Part shown: piece after piece, positions 42,854 through 52,980 of the stretch
Layout of the letters: every line of letters starts with the position of its first letter
Numbering within the stretch: the first letter of the stretch is position 1
Origin: Sphingomonas sp. Leaf22
GTDB lineage: Bacteria; Pseudomonadota; Alphaproteobacteria; Sphingomonadales; Sphingomonadaceae
Assembly (NCBI RefSeq): GCF_001421715.1
Contig: NZ_LMKP01000043.1
Span: forward strand, 62,001-126,000
Direction: 5' to 3'
Length of the DNA stretch: 64,000 nucleotides
Program-made: the position numbers and the translations under genes
Notes under the pieces: model-generated
Told to the model about the DNA's origin: nothing
Database searches by the model: none
The model's input: the letters and a program-made list of their open reading frames with translations, nothing else

Positions 42854-43324
42854 CTACCGCAACCCCGCCACGATCGCCTCCGCCGCTGCCGACACCTCGA
42901 CCCACGTCCCCTCGAACCCGGCCGCATCGCCATAATAGGGATCGGCGACCGCCTGCCCCTTCCGCCCCGGCACGGCATCCATCAGCAATCCGATCCGCGC
43001 GGTCGCATCCTTCGGTGCCCGCCGCTGCACCTCCGCCAGATTGTCGCGATCGAGCGCGAGGATATCAGTGAACCGCCGATAATCCGCCGCCTCGACCTGC
43101 CGCGCGCGATAGCCCGCGATGTCGATGCCATGCGCGAGCGCCACCGCCTGCGCCCGCGGGTCGGGCGGATGCCCGACATGCCACGCGCCGGTTCCGGCGG
43201 AATCGACGTCGATCGCCACGCCGGCCCGCGCCGCCGCGTCGCGCAACGCCGCCTCCGCTAACGGCGAGCGGCAGATATTGCCGAGACACACGAGCAGGAA
43301 CGAGCGGTTTTCCGAGGTTTGCAT
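42854..43324 (-). CDS. Low-molecular-weight protein tyrosine phosphatase family
   Basis: A 156-residue phosphatase. The catalytic loop is CLGNICRSP (Cys13, Arg19) and the general acid is in ADPYYG near the C-terminus. The length is usual. The start MQTSENRSF is preferred; an in-frame ATG eight codons upstream (43348) is possible. No Wzc-type kinase or capsule gene adjoins it, so the partner is unknown. Confidence 0.9.
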   Translation of the reverse strand: MQTSENRSFLLVCLGNICRSPLAEAALRDAAARAGVAIDVDSAGTGAWHVGHPPDPRAQAVALAHGIDIAGYRARQVEAADYRRFTDILALDRDNLAEVQRRAPKDATARIGLLMDAVPGRKGQAVADPYYGDAAGFEGTWVEVSAAAEAIVAGLR

Positions 43325-43378
43325 TTTTTGAGCACCTGAAACTGACATTCGTACCATCGATATCGTCATCGCGGGCTG

Positions 43379-43435
43379 GACCCGAGATCCCGCTGTTCTT
43401 CGATCACGGTGCGCAAGAAGCGGGACCCCGGGTCA
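43379..43435. repeat. Palindromic repeat related to 650-735
   Basis: GACCCGAGATCCCGCTGTTC and GAAGCGGGACCCCGGGTC enclose a short centre. The shape and the CCCGCT..TTC inner sequence follow the element near the left end of the window. Confidence 0.5.
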
Positions 43436-43480
43436 AGCCGAGACCTCTACGAAAGTCGTGCCCGCTAAACCATACCGAGC

Positions 43481-43571
43481 CGTACCCCGGCGAAGGCCGG
43501 GGTCCAGTTGGGAAGGTTTTCCGTACGTTTCGAACATCCCCCAACTGGGCCCCGGCCGTCGCCGGGGTACG
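43481..43571. repeat. Hairpin with CGTACCCCGGCGAAGGCC arms
   Basis: The arms CGTACCCCGGCGAAGGCCGG and CCGGCCGTCGCCGGGGTACG are followed by inner GTCCAGTTGGG / CCCAACTGGGC. This is a further hairpin family; a damaged half lies at 27518. Confidence 0.7.
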
Positions 43572-43654
43572 ATCAAAAGAGTTTCGCAGAGGTCCCGATC
43601 AAGCCCGGTATGACGATAATGAAACAGCGTTCGCTTTTACCATACCAAATCCTC

Positions 43655-43774
43655 CGTTCGGTTCGAGCAGCTTCGAGCCTGTCGAGAAGCGCCGGTCGAG
43701 AACCCGTTCGCTTGCGGCACCGCCTTCTCGACTACGGTTCTCGACGGGCTCGAACCTCCGCTCGAAGCAAACGG
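43655..43774. repeat. TTCGAGC-family palindromic repeat, long copy
   Basis: It opens CGTTCGGTTCGAGCAGCTTC and closes CCGCTCGAAGCAAACGG. The inner CTTCTCGACTACGGTTCTCG repeats that of 20389. It lies upstream of cstA. Confidence 0.7.
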
Positions 43775-43848
43775 AAAGGGAGTACGAAAGCCTTGGCATC
43801 GTCCACCGCCTTACGCCAATAGTATCCCAAACAGGGGGAGAGAGTCGC

Positions 43849-45933
43849 ATGGCGACCGTAGCAGCAACCACACCGATCGCACCGCAACGGCCAGGCGAAT
43901 GGATCGGCTGGGCGGCGGTGGCGATTACCGGCGCGGTCGCGCTGGGCTGGATCGCGCTGATGCGCGGCGAACCGGTCAACGCGCTGTGGATCGTGGTCGC
44001 GGCGCTGTGCGTCTATGCCATCGCCTATCGCTTCTACGGCCTGTTCATCGCCACCCGCGTGCTGCGCGTGGACCCCTCGCGGCCGACCCCGGCGGTGCGG
44101 CGGAACGACGGCCTCGACTATGTCCCGACGCACAAGGGCGTATTGTTCGGTCACCATTTCGCCGCCATCGCCGGCGCAGGCCCGCTGGTCGGCCCGGTCC
44201 TCGCCGCGCAGATGGGCTATCTGCCCGGCACGCTGTGGCTGCTGGCCGGCGTGGTGTTCGCCGGGGCGGTGCAGGATTTCCTGATCCTCTATTTCTCGAC
44301 GCGGCGCGACGCGCGCTCGCTGGGCGACATGATCCGCAGCGAAATGGGGCTGATCCCCGGCACCATCGCGCTGGTCGGCGTGCTGATGATCATGATCATC
44401 CTGCTGGCGGTACTGGCGCTGGTGGTGGTCAAGGCACTGACCGGCAGCCCATGGGGCACCTTCACCGTCTTCGCGACCATTCCGATCGCGGTGCTGATGG
44501 GGCTGTACGGCCGCTTCCTGCGGCCCGGCAAGATCGCCGAAATGTCGGTGATCGGCTTCGTGCTGCTGATGGCGGCGATCGTCGGTGGGGAGCCGGTCGC
44601 GCATTCGCCGGTCTTCGCGCCGATGTTCACCTATTCGGGGCCGGCGCTGGCGCTGATCCTGATGGCGTACGGCTTCGTCGCCTCGGTCGCGCCGGTATGG
44701 CTGCTGCTCGCGCCGCGCGATTACCTGTCGACCTTTCTCAAGATCGGGGTGATCGCCGGTCTCGCGCTCGGCATCCTGATTGTCCGCCCCGACCTGCAAA
44801 TGCCGGCGGTGACTCAGTTCATCGACGGCACCGGCCCGGCCTTCTCCGGAAAACTGTTCCCGTTCCTCTTCATCACCATCGCCTGTGGCGCGGTGTCGGG
44901 CTTCCACGCGCTGATCGCCAGCGGCACCACGCCCAAGATGATCGCGAGCGAGGCCGATCTGCGCTTCATCGGCTATGGCGCGATGCTGACCGAAAGCTTC
45001 GTCGCGATCATGGCACTGATCGCCGCCTGCGTGCTCGACCCCGCCGTCTATTTCGCGATGAACGCCCCGCCCGCACTGATCGGCACCACCGCCGAATCTG
45101 CCGCGCAGGCCATTGCCCAATGGGGCTTCGTCGTCACCCCCGACATGCTGACCCAGCTGGCGCGCGACGTCGGCGAAAGCAGCATCCTGTCGCGGGCGGG
45201 CGGTGCGCCCACGCTGGCGGTCGGCATGGCGCACATCCTCAGCCAGGTGATCGGCGGACCGGCGATGATGGCCTTCTGGTATCACTTCGCGATCCTGTTC
45301 GAGGCGCTGTTCATCCTGACCACGGTCGATGCCGGTACCCGCGTCGCCCGCTTCATGATCCAGGACCTGCTGGGCAGCTTCATTCCGGCGATGAAGGAGA
45401 CGCAGCAGCTCGGCCCCAATCTGATCGGCACCGCGCTCGCCGTCGCCGCATGGGGGTATTTCCTCTATAGCGGCGTCACCGATCCGCTGGGCGGCATCAA
45501 CACGCTGTGGCCGCTGTTCGGCATTTCGAACCAGATGCTCGCCGCCATCGCGCTGATCCTGTCGACCGTGCTGCTCTTCAAGATGAAGCGCGACCGCTAT
45601 GCATGGGTGACGATGGTCCCGACCGCGTGGCTGCTGATCTGCACGCTCACCGCCGGCTGGCAGAAGCTGTTCGACGCCAATCCCAAGATCGGCTTCCTTG
45701 CCCATGCGCAGGTGTTTTCCGACGCGCTGGCCCGCGGCGAGATCCTCGCCCCCGCCAAGACGGCGGCGGAGATGCAGCGGATCATCCTCAACGACCGTAT
45801 CGACGCCGCGTTGTGCGTACTGTTCGTCGTCGTCGTGCTGTCGGTCCTCGGCTACGGCATCGGCGCGATCCGCAAGGCGAAGGCGGTGGCGACCCCCACC
45901 GCGCTGGAGGTCGGCGATGCGCTTCCTGCATAG
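43849..45933 (+). CDS. cstA: Carbon starvation protein CstA family transporter
   Basis: A 694-residue inner-membrane protein with many hydrophobic helices. Near the N-terminus GHHFAAIAGAGPLVGPVLAA is the CstA signature and SGTTPKMIASEADLRFIGYG the second. CstA-type proteins import pyruvate or peptides under carbon limitation. The last 17 bases overlap the start of the small YbdD-like gene. A good ribosome site (GGGGGAGAGAG) is present. Regulation here is not visible. Confidence 0.95.
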   Translation: MATVAATTPIAPQRPGEWIGWAAVAITGAVALGWIALMRGEPVNALWIVVAALCVYAIAYRFYGLFIATRVLRVDPSRPTPAVRRNDGLDYVPTHKGVLFGHHFAAIAGAGPLVGPVLAAQMGYLPGTLWLLAGVVFAGAVQDFLILYFSTRRDARSLGDMIRSEMGLIPGTIALVGVLMIMIILLAVLALVVVKALTGSPWGTFTVFATIPIAVLMGLYGRFLRPGKIAEMSVIGFVLLMAAIVGGEPVAHSPVFAPMFTYSGPALALILMAYGFVASVAPVWLLLAPRDYLSTFLKIGVIAGLALGILIVRPDLQMPAVTQFIDGTGPAFSGKLFPFLFITIACGAVSGFHALIASGTTPKMIASEADLRFIGYGAMLTESFVAIMALIAACVLDPAVYFAMNAPPALIGTTAESAAQAIAQWGFVVTPDMLTQLARDVGESSILSRAGGAPTLAVGMAHILSQVIGGPAMMAFWYHFAILFEALFILTTVDAGTRVARFMIQDLLGSFIPAMKETQQLGPNLIGTALAVAAWGYFLYSGVTDPLGGINTLWPLFGISNQMLAAIALILSTVLLFKMKRDRYAWVTMVPTAWLLICTLTAGWQKLFDANPKIGFLAHAQVFSDALARGEILAPAKTAAEMQRIILNDRIDAALCVLFVVVVLSVLGYGIGAIRKAKAVATPTALEVGDALPA

Positions 45934-46105
45934 GCTGACGGAGGGTGCGCGGCTGATGGTCGGCGTGCCCGATTACGACCGCTACGTCGCCCACCGCGCC
46001 GCGCACCATCCGCACGAACCGGTCATGACCGTGAAGGAATTTCACCGCGACCGGATCGCGCGGCGCTACGGCACCGGACCCGGCTCCCCGCCGCGCTGTT
46101 GTTGA
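45917..46105 (+). CDS. Small YbdD/YjiX-family protein
   Basis: A 62-residue protein. The core LMVGVPDYDRYVAHRAAHHP and PVMTVKEFHRDRIARRYG is characteristic of the YbdD/YjiX family, which follows CstA-type transporters in many proteobacteria and appears to be needed for their activity. It overlaps cstA by 17 bases, so it is translationally coupled. The C-terminus ends in two cysteines. Confidence 0.88.
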   Translation: MRFLHRLTEGARLMVGVPDYDRYVAHRAAHHPHEPVMTVKEFHRDRIARRYGTGPGSPPRCC

Positions 46106-46199
46106 GGGTCACCCCCCCGGAAGCAACCGCACCCCAACACCCCCGAGACAAACCCGCGCAACCGGTGTACGGCGGCCCGCCGCTGCCCGGAGCTTCCCC

Positions 46200-47471
46200 A
46201 TGTCCCTCGGCCTAGATTTCGGCACGACCAATTCCGTCCTCGCCCGCGCGACGGCCGACGATGCGCAGCTGGTCCCGCTCGACGGTCCCGACGGGGCCGA
46301 TCCGGTCTTCCGCTCGGCGCTGTGCTTCTGGCAGGACGACGTTCCCGGTGGCATCGCGGTCGAAGCCGGGCCATGGGCGATCGACGAATATCTCCATTTC
46401 CCGGAGGGTTGCCGATTCCTGCAATCGTTCAAATCGGTCGCGGCCAGCCCCAGCTTCGACACCGCGCCGATCTTCACCAAACGCTACCGGTTCGAGGATC
46501 TCGGCCGCGCCTTTCTCGACCGGCTGGCGGCCCGCGCGCAGGGTGCCCTTACCAACGCGAAGCGGATCGTCGTCGGCCGCCCGATCACCTATGCCGGCCA
46601 CCGCCCCGACGAAGCACTCGCCCGTCAGCGCTACGATGCGATGTTCGCCGCGCTGGGTGCCGAAATCCTCTATGTCTACGAACCGCTCGGGGCCGCGTTC
46701 AGCCATGCCGCGACGCTCAGCGAAGCCGCCACCATCCTCGTCGCCGATTTCGGCGGCGGTACCAGCGACTTTTCGGTGGTCCGCCTCGAAGCGCCCGGTG
46801 CCGACCGTCGCGCCCAACCGCTCGGCCATGCCGGGATCGGCATCGCCGGCGACCAGTTCGACCGCCGCATCCTCGACAAACTGGTCCTGCCGCTGCTCGG
46901 CAAGGGCGGCACCTATCGCTCGTTCGACAAGGTGCTGGAAATCCCGGCGGGCCATTTCACCGACTTCACCGACTGGTCGCGCCTCGCGCTGATGCGCAAC
47001 CGCAAGACCATGGCCGAACTCGACAAACTGCGCCGTGCCGCGACCGATCCCGACGCGATCGAACGGATGATCGCGGTGATCGAGGGCGAACAGGGCTATC
47101 CCCTCTACGACGCGGTCGGACAGGTGAAGCGCGCCCTGTCGAAGGGTAACGCCGCCACCTTCAGCTTCGAAGGGGGCGGCATCGCGATCGAGGCGGAGGT
47201 GACCCGTGACCAGTTCGAGCACTGGATCGCCGACGACCTCGCCCGCATCATGGCGACCGTCGACCGCGCGCTCGACGCCGCCGGGCTGGCGGCCAGCGCG
47301 ATCGACCGCGTGTTCCTGACCGGCGGCACCTCGCTCACCCCCGCCATCCGCCGCGCCTTCGCCGACCGGTTCGGGCAGGACCGGCTGGCCTCGGGCAACG
47401 AACTGACCTCGGTCGCCCACGGCCTCGCGCTGATCGGCCAGCAGGACGACGCCGCCGCATGGACGGCGTAG
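46200..47471 (+). CDS. Hsp70-family ATPase without substrate domain (YegD type)
   Basis: A 423-residue actin-fold protein. LGLDFGTTNS at the N-terminus, VADFGGGTSDFSV and LTGGTSLTPAIRR are the phosphate and adenosine motifs of Hsp70. The C-terminal substrate-binding domain is missing, as in YegD. Function unknown; it could act as a specialised chaperone or regulator. It is monocistronic between cstA and the trehalase. Confidence 0.9.
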   Translation: MSLGLDFGTTNSVLARATADDAQLVPLDGPDGADPVFRSALCFWQDDVPGGIAVEAGPWAIDEYLHFPEGCRFLQSFKSVAASPSFDTAPIFTKRYRFEDLGRAFLDRLAARAQGALTNAKRIVVGRPITYAGHRPDEALARQRYDAMFAALGAEILYVYEPLGAAFSHAATLSEAATILVADFGGGTSDFSVVRLEAPGADRRAQPLGHAGIGIAGDQFDRRILDKLVLPLLGKGGTYRSFDKVLEIPAGHFTDFTDWSRLALMRNRKTMAELDKLRRAATDPDAIERMIAVIEGEQGYPLYDAVGQVKRALSKGNAATFSFEGGGIAIEAEVTRDQFEHWIADDLARIMATVDRALDAAGLAASAIDRVFLTGGTSLTPAIRRAFADRFGQDRLASGNELTSVAHGLALIGQQDDAAAWTA

Positions 47472-47846
47472 GCCTTTCCTACAGCGGCGCAGCCTGCCAG
47501 ACCCGAACCGCTCTTTGACAGGTCCGCCCCACGCCCAACCCACAACGTCACCCCGGACCTGATCCGGGGTCCCGCTTCTTCTTCGCGGCCGGGTGGAAAG
47601 CGTCGCTCCATGGCAAGTTGAGACTTCCGCGCACACCGTGCGCTGCGCCACCAATCTACCGTACCCCCGCGCAGGCGGGGGTCCAGAGCCAAGTAAAACA
47701 GCGACTTGCGCATGTGTCCCTGGACCCCCGCCTGCGCGGGGGTACCGTCAATCTGTGGCTGAGCCACGCGACGTTCGCAAAAATCGTCAACCACACCCAC
47801 TGCAAACACGTCGCAAGTGTGACTTTCGTGACCTTTGGCCGAAAAC
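47472..47846. other. Intergenic stretch between convergent genes with two repeats
   Basis: No gene is seen. The stretch holds a CCCCGGACTTGA-type half copy (47550-47585) and the fourth GGGGGTCCAG hairpin (47659-47747). The remainder has no feature that I can support. Confidence 0.5.
47659..47747. repeat. GGGGGTCCAG hairpin element, copy 4
   Basis: The arms CCGTACCCCCGCGCAGGCGG and CCGCCTGCGCGGGGGTACCG enclose a centre starting GTCCAGAGCCAAGTAAAACA. It has the same orientation as copy 1. Confidence 0.8.
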
Positions 47847-49409
47847 CTACCGCCCGGCCCGCACCATCAGCGCCCGCGTGACCCCATTGGTCCAACCGAA
47901 CCCGTCCTGCAGCGGATATTCGCCGCCACCGCCCGGCCGAACCTCCTCGACATCGTACTTCTCGACCAGCTTGCCCGACGCCGCATATTCCCGCGCGACG
48001 CTCGCCAGAAACCGCTGCGAAATCGTGTCGGCCAACCGCTTGTGCCCGGTCCGGTCCAGCCCGCTGACCGCGATCCATTGCAGTGGAGCCCAGCCATTGG
48101 GCTTGTCCCATTGCTGTCCGGTATCGACCAGCGTCGATCGCAGCCCGCCCGGTGCCAGCAATTGCCGCTCGATGGTCGCCGCCACCCGGTCGGCCCGCGC
48201 GCCCGTCGTCAGCCCGACGAACAGCGGATAGGCGGTTGCCGCCGTCACCCCGCCACGAAGCTGCCGACGCTTGACGTCGTAATCGCCATAGCGCCCGTCG
48301 GCCTCGCTCCACAGCCAACGCTCGATCGCCGCGCCGCGCCTTGCCGCCCGGTCGGCAAAGTCCCGCGCCGTTGCCGCATCGCCCGCCTTGGCCGCACCAT
48401 CGGCGATCGCGCGCTCCATGCCCCACAGCAAGCTGTTGAGATCGGCCGGCAGGACATTGGTCGTGTCGATCGTCGTCAGCGTGGCACCGTCGGCCAGCCA
48501 GCGCGACGAAAAGTCCCAGCCGCTCTCCGCCCCGGCGCGCAGCTCACGATACACCTCCGCGACCGGCCGGCCGCTGGCCTTCGCCGTCTCGACATCCTCG
48601 CGCCACGATTCGTCCCGTGGCGTGGTCCGCGCATCCCAATAATGTTGCAGCACCGCCCCGTCGGGCAGCGTCACCGACCGTTCGGGCGCGGTGAAGAACG
48701 CATGTTCGCGCTTCAGCGCCGCCACCCGCCGCGCCAGCACCGCCGGGTCGGTTTCCTTCGACAGGCCCATCATCAGGTACAGGAACGGCGGCTGCGACCG
48801 GCTGAGATAATAGCTGCGCGTGCCGTTGGGCACATGGCCGTATCGCTCGACCAGATCGGTGAACGCCGCGACCATCGATTCGATCAGGTCCTGGCGGTTG
48901 TCGGCAGCCAGACCCAGCATCGTGAAATAGCTGTCCCAGTAATACATCTCCCGGAACCGCCCACCCGGCACCACGAACCGGTCGGACACCGCCAGTGCGC
49001 TCGACCCCGGCGGCGGTGCCACCGGTTCGCGGGTTAGATGCGGCCACAGATCGGCGATATGCCGCTCGATCGGCAGGCGCGGGCCGTGATCGGACTCGGG
49101 CACCGGCAGCAGCCCCGGCACGTCAAAATTGGCCAGCACGAACGCCTTGAGCGCCGCATCGTCCCGGAAATCGCCGCGCCGGAAATCGGCAAGGATCGCG
49201 GCATCGGCGCGCTTGGGCACCGCATCGACGAAGGTCTTGCCGTCGGGAAAGATGCGCCGCATCTGCACCGCTTCGAACAACGGCCCGAACCGGTCGGCCG
49301 GGGTCGCCACCCCCGCCGCCGGGGCCGTGACGGCGACCGGCGGTGCCTGACCGGACGCAGCGCATCCGGCCAGCAGCAACGGCAGCAACAGGCGATACCG
49401 GTGCCGCAT
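47847..49409 (-). CDS. treA: Periplasmic or outer-membrane lipoprotein trehalase (GH37)
   Basis: A 520-residue glycoside hydrolase family 37 enzyme that splits trehalose to two glucose. Both PROSITE-type signatures are present: PGGRFREMYYWDSYF and QWDKPNGWAPLQW. The signal peptide ends in LLLAGC (Cys16), a lipobox, whereas E. coli TreA is a soluble periplasmic protein. The end GEYPLQDGFGWTNGVT is conserved. No trehalose transporter adjoins it. Confidence 0.93.
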   Translation of the reverse strand: MRHRYRLLLPLLLAGCAASGQAPPVAVTAPAAGVATPADRFGPLFEAVQMRRIFPDGKTFVDAVPKRADAAILADFRRGDFRDDAALKAFVLANFDVPGLLPVPESDHGPRLPIERHIADLWPHLTREPVAPPPGSSALAVSDRFVVPGGRFREMYYWDSYFTMLGLAADNRQDLIESMVAAFTDLVERYGHVPNGTRSYYLSRSQPPFLYLMMGLSKETDPAVLARRVAALKREHAFFTAPERSVTLPDGAVLQHYWDARTTPRDESWREDVETAKASGRPVAEVYRELRAGAESGWDFSSRWLADGATLTTIDTTNVLPADLNSLLWGMERAIADGAAKAGDAATARDFADRAARRGAAIERWLWSEADGRYGDYDVKRRQLRGGVTAATAYPLFVGLTTGARADRVAATIERQLLAPGGLRSTLVDTGQQWDKPNGWAPLQWIAVSGLDRTGHKRLADTISQRFLASVAREYAASGKLVEKYDVEEVRPGGGGEYPLQDGFGWTNGVTRALMVRAGR

Positions 49410-49410
49410 C

Positions 49411-50412
49411 TCACGCCACCGTCTGTTCGATCACGCCGAAGATCGGGTGATGCCGATCATCCTCGGCCCAGATGCGGACGGTGTCGCCGGCCTTCAGGAA
49501 CGGCGTCTCCGCCTTGCCGCCATGGATCGTTTCGACCGTGCGGATCTCGGCCAGACACGAATATCCGACCCCGCCCCCGGCCACCGGCTTGCCCGGTCCG
49601 CCATCGGCATCGCGGTTCGACACCGTGCCCGACCCGATGATCGTGCCGGCACCCAGCGCGCGTGTTTTCGCGGCATGGGCGATCAGTGTGCCGAAATCGA
49701 ACGTCATGTCCTCGCCCGCGTCCGCCCGCCCGAATGGCTGCCCGTTCAGGTCGACGTTCAGCTTGCGGTGCAGCTTGCCGTCCTGCCACCAATCGCCCAG
49801 CGCATCGGGGGTGACGAACACCGGCGAAAATGCCGATGCCGGCTTCGACTGGAAGAATCCGAACCCCTTGGCCAGTTCGCCCGGGATCAGCCCGCGCAGC
49901 GACACGTCGTTGGTCAGCCCGACCAGCCGCACCGCCGCCAGCGCCGCCTCGCGCGAAGCGCCCATGGCGACGTCGCCGGTGACCACCACCACCTCGCCCT
50001 CGAAATCCAGACCCCAGCCATCGTCGCCCGCCGGGATTGGGTCGCGGGGGCCGAGAAAGCCGTCCGACCCGCCCTGATACATCAGCGGATCGTGCCAGAA
50101 GCTGTCGGGCATCTCCGCCCCGCGCGCCTGCCGCACCAGCGCGACATGGTTCACATAGGCCGATCCGTCCGCCCATTGATACGCGCGCGGCAGCGGCGAC
50201 GCGGCCTCGCGTTCGTGGAACCGGTCCTTGGGGATCACGTCATGGTCGAGATCGGTGGCAAGGTTGCGCAGGTCGCCCTCGACCCGGTCCCAATCGTCCA
50301 GTGCCGCCTGCAACGTCGGCACGATCGCGCTCGCATCGGCATACCAGGCAAGGTCGCTCGACACGACGACCAGCCGACCGTCCCGGCCGTGCTTGAGGCT
50401 GGCGAGTTTCAT
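49411..50412 (-). CDS. Fumarylacetoacetate hydrolase family protein
   Basis: A 333-residue FAH-fold hydrolase. The metal-ligand region LDFEGEVVVVTGDV, NDVSLRGLIP and the late GTIIGSGTVSNRDADGG fit the family; the N-terminal small domain is present, so it resembles true FAH more than the short decarboxylase types. It may act in tyrosine or homogentisate breakdown, but no hmgA or maiA lies next to it. The start MKLASLKHGRDG is the family start. It ends one base before the trehalase start region. Confidence 0.87.
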   Translation of the reverse strand: MKLASLKHGRDGRLVVVSSDLAWYADASAIVPTLQAALDDWDRVEGDLRNLATDLDHDVIPKDRFHEREAASPLPRAYQWADGSAYVNHVALVRQARGAEMPDSFWHDPLMYQGGSDGFLGPRDPIPAGDDGWGLDFEGEVVVVTGDVAMGASREAALAAVRLVGLTNDVSLRGLIPGELAKGFGFFQSKPASAFSPVFVTPDALGDWWQDGKLHRKLNVDLNGQPFGRADAGEDMTFDFGTLIAHAAKTRALGAGTIIGSGTVSNRDADGGPGKPVAGGGVGYSCLAEIRTVETIHGGKAETPFLKAGDTVRIWAEDDRHHPIFGVIEQTVA

Positions 50413-50548
50413 GGATGCGCTCTCCTGATCGTTGTTCTTGTGTCCCGGTTCTGCGCGCCCGCACCAGCGATGTCGAGGGCCGGGCCGCACCGTTTCTTAA
50501 CCCGTTGGGCATATCAAAAGCCGGTCGCCCATTCGCAGGACCGCCGTC

Positions 50549-50995
50549 ATGCTCCGCGCCGAAGATTTGATCCGCGAACATCTGCAACTGGCGTCGGTGG
50601 CCGCCGATCTCCTCCGCCATGCCGAGGCGCGACCGATCGATCCGGCATCGATCGCGACGACACGCTGGTCGCTCAGCCGGCAGCTGTTCGCCCATCTCGC
50701 GACCGAGGACCGCGTCCTCTACCCCATGCTCCGGCGCAGCGCGGACCGGAAAACGGCGGAACTGGCCGACCGGTTCGCCACCGAACTCGGCGGGCTGGCC
50801 GATACGTTCAAGGGCTATATGCTCGACTGGACCGCCGAACGCATCCAGCGCGACCCCGACGGCTTCGAACGCGACACCCGCATGCTGTATGCCCGGCTGG
50901 GCGAACGCATCCGGCGCGAGGAAGCCGAACTCTATCGTCACATTCCTGACACGCGATCCGTCGCCAAGGTGGACGTGGCCGCGCGAGGGGCCTAG
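50549..50995 (+). CDS. Hemerythrin-like HHE-domain protein
   Basis: A 148-residue four-helix protein. His11 (EDLIREHLQL), His24 and the pair His49/Glu53 in LFAHLATEDRVLYPML are arranged as in hemerythrin-like di-iron domains, and a later HIPDT histidine may complete the site. It could sense or store oxygen or nitric oxide. It is divergent from the FAH gene and followed by purA 38 bases on. Confidence 0.8.
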   Translation: MLRAEDLIREHLQLASVAADLLRHAEARPIDPASIATTRWSLSRQLFAHLATEDRVLYPMLRRSADRKTAELADRFATELGGLADTFKGYMLDWTAERIQRDPDGFERDTRMLYARLGERIRREEAELYRHIPDTRSVAKVDVAARGA

Positions 50996-51033
50996 TGCAG
51001 CGCCGATACCGACAGGCATGAGGGTTTCAGGAC

Positions 51034-52323
<1,290 letters not shown>

Positions 52324-52350
52324 CGCCTTCGCCGTTACCCACCCACGCCC

Positions 52351-52457
52351 GCTCGGTTCGAGCAGCTTCGAGCGAAGTCGAGAAGCGTCCGTCGAGAACG
52401 CCTTGTGTGGCGTAACCCCTTCCCGACTTCGGTTCTCGACCGGCTCGAAGCCAACGG
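52351..52457. repeat. TTCGAGC-family palindromic repeat, long copy
   Basis: It opens GCTCGGTTCGAGCAGCTTCG and closes GGTTCTCGACCGGCTCGAAG before CCAACGG. It lies between purA and the shared terminator. Confidence 0.65.
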
Positions 52458-52483
52458 GGCAGGCTGGCGGGGCATGAGACAGC

Positions 52484-52519
52484 AAAAGGCCCGCCCGGAT
52501 CACCCCGGACGGGCCTTTT
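52484..52519. terminator. Bidirectional Rho-independent terminator
   Basis: AAAAGGCCCGCCCGG and CCGGACGGGCCTTTT form an 11-pair stem with one mismatch around a short loop, flanked by A4 and T4. It can stop purA on the plus strand and the secreted Thr/Pro-rich gene on the minus strand. Confidence 0.8.
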
Positions 52520-52534
52520 CGCCAAATCAGCCGA

Positions 52535-52852
52535 TCAGCGCGGCTTGCGTACCTTGCCCGGCGGCTTGGTCGTCGTTGCATCACCCGTGCTCGGCGACAT
52601 GGTGTCGTCGGTCGTGGCGGTGGTGCCCGTCGTCGTGCCATCGGTCGTCGTTTCACCCGGCCCAGTCGGATCGGTAGGTACCGGGTTGGTCGGACCGGTC
52701 GTCTGCGGCATCGGCTGGGTCGGGCGCGCCGGGTCGACCGTGCCGGGTACGCTGTTCGGCGACGTCGGTTGGGTCTGGGTCGTCGGCACCTGCGCGACGG
52801 CGGCGGTGGCCCCGCCCAGGATCAGCAGGCTCGCGAAAATGGTCTTGCGCAT
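52535..52852 (-). CDS. Secreted Thr/Pro-rich low-complexity protein
   Basis: A 105-residue protein: signal peptide MRKTIFASLLILGGATAAVAQ, then a mature part composed largely of Thr, Pro, Gly, Ser and Asp, ending in a basic tail KVRKPR. The start has AAGGAG seven bases upstream. No domain is recognisable. A terminator follows the stop. It may be a cell-surface spacer-like protein. Confidence 0.7.
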   Translation of the reverse strand: MRKTIFASLLILGGATAAVAQVPTTQTQPTSPNSVPGTVDPARPTQPMPQTTGPTNPVPTDPTGPGETTTDGTTTGTTATTDDTMSPSTGDATTTKPPGKVRKPR

Positions 52853-52980
52853 CGAGTGTCTCCTTGCATCAAGCAGGGGACTCAAGTCGCGAACGGCCCG
52901 AAGGGTCCATCCGCTTCACTCAACCCATCGTAAAATATGGTCATTCCTGCGCCGGACCGTGGCTCAGCGGCGATCGGCCA

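Larger units (their letters stand above)
43325..43848. other. Intergenic stretch packed with three repeat types
   Basis: No gene is visible. The stretch contains a CCCCGGACTTGA-type copy (43379-43435), a CGTACCCCGGCGAAGGCC hairpin (43481-43571) and a long TTCGAGC-family copy (43655-43774). The cstA ribosome site (AGGGGGAGAGAG) is at the right end. Confidence 0.55.

Noticed and set aside
43732..45705. A 657-codon minus-strand frame opposite cstA
   Set aside because: It is a low-complexity, charged translation without domains and runs through a repeat; CstA is unambiguous.
24326..47747. CRISPR array from repeated GC-rich hairpins
   Set aside because: The copies are far apart, palindromic and lack regular spacers; no cas gene is present.
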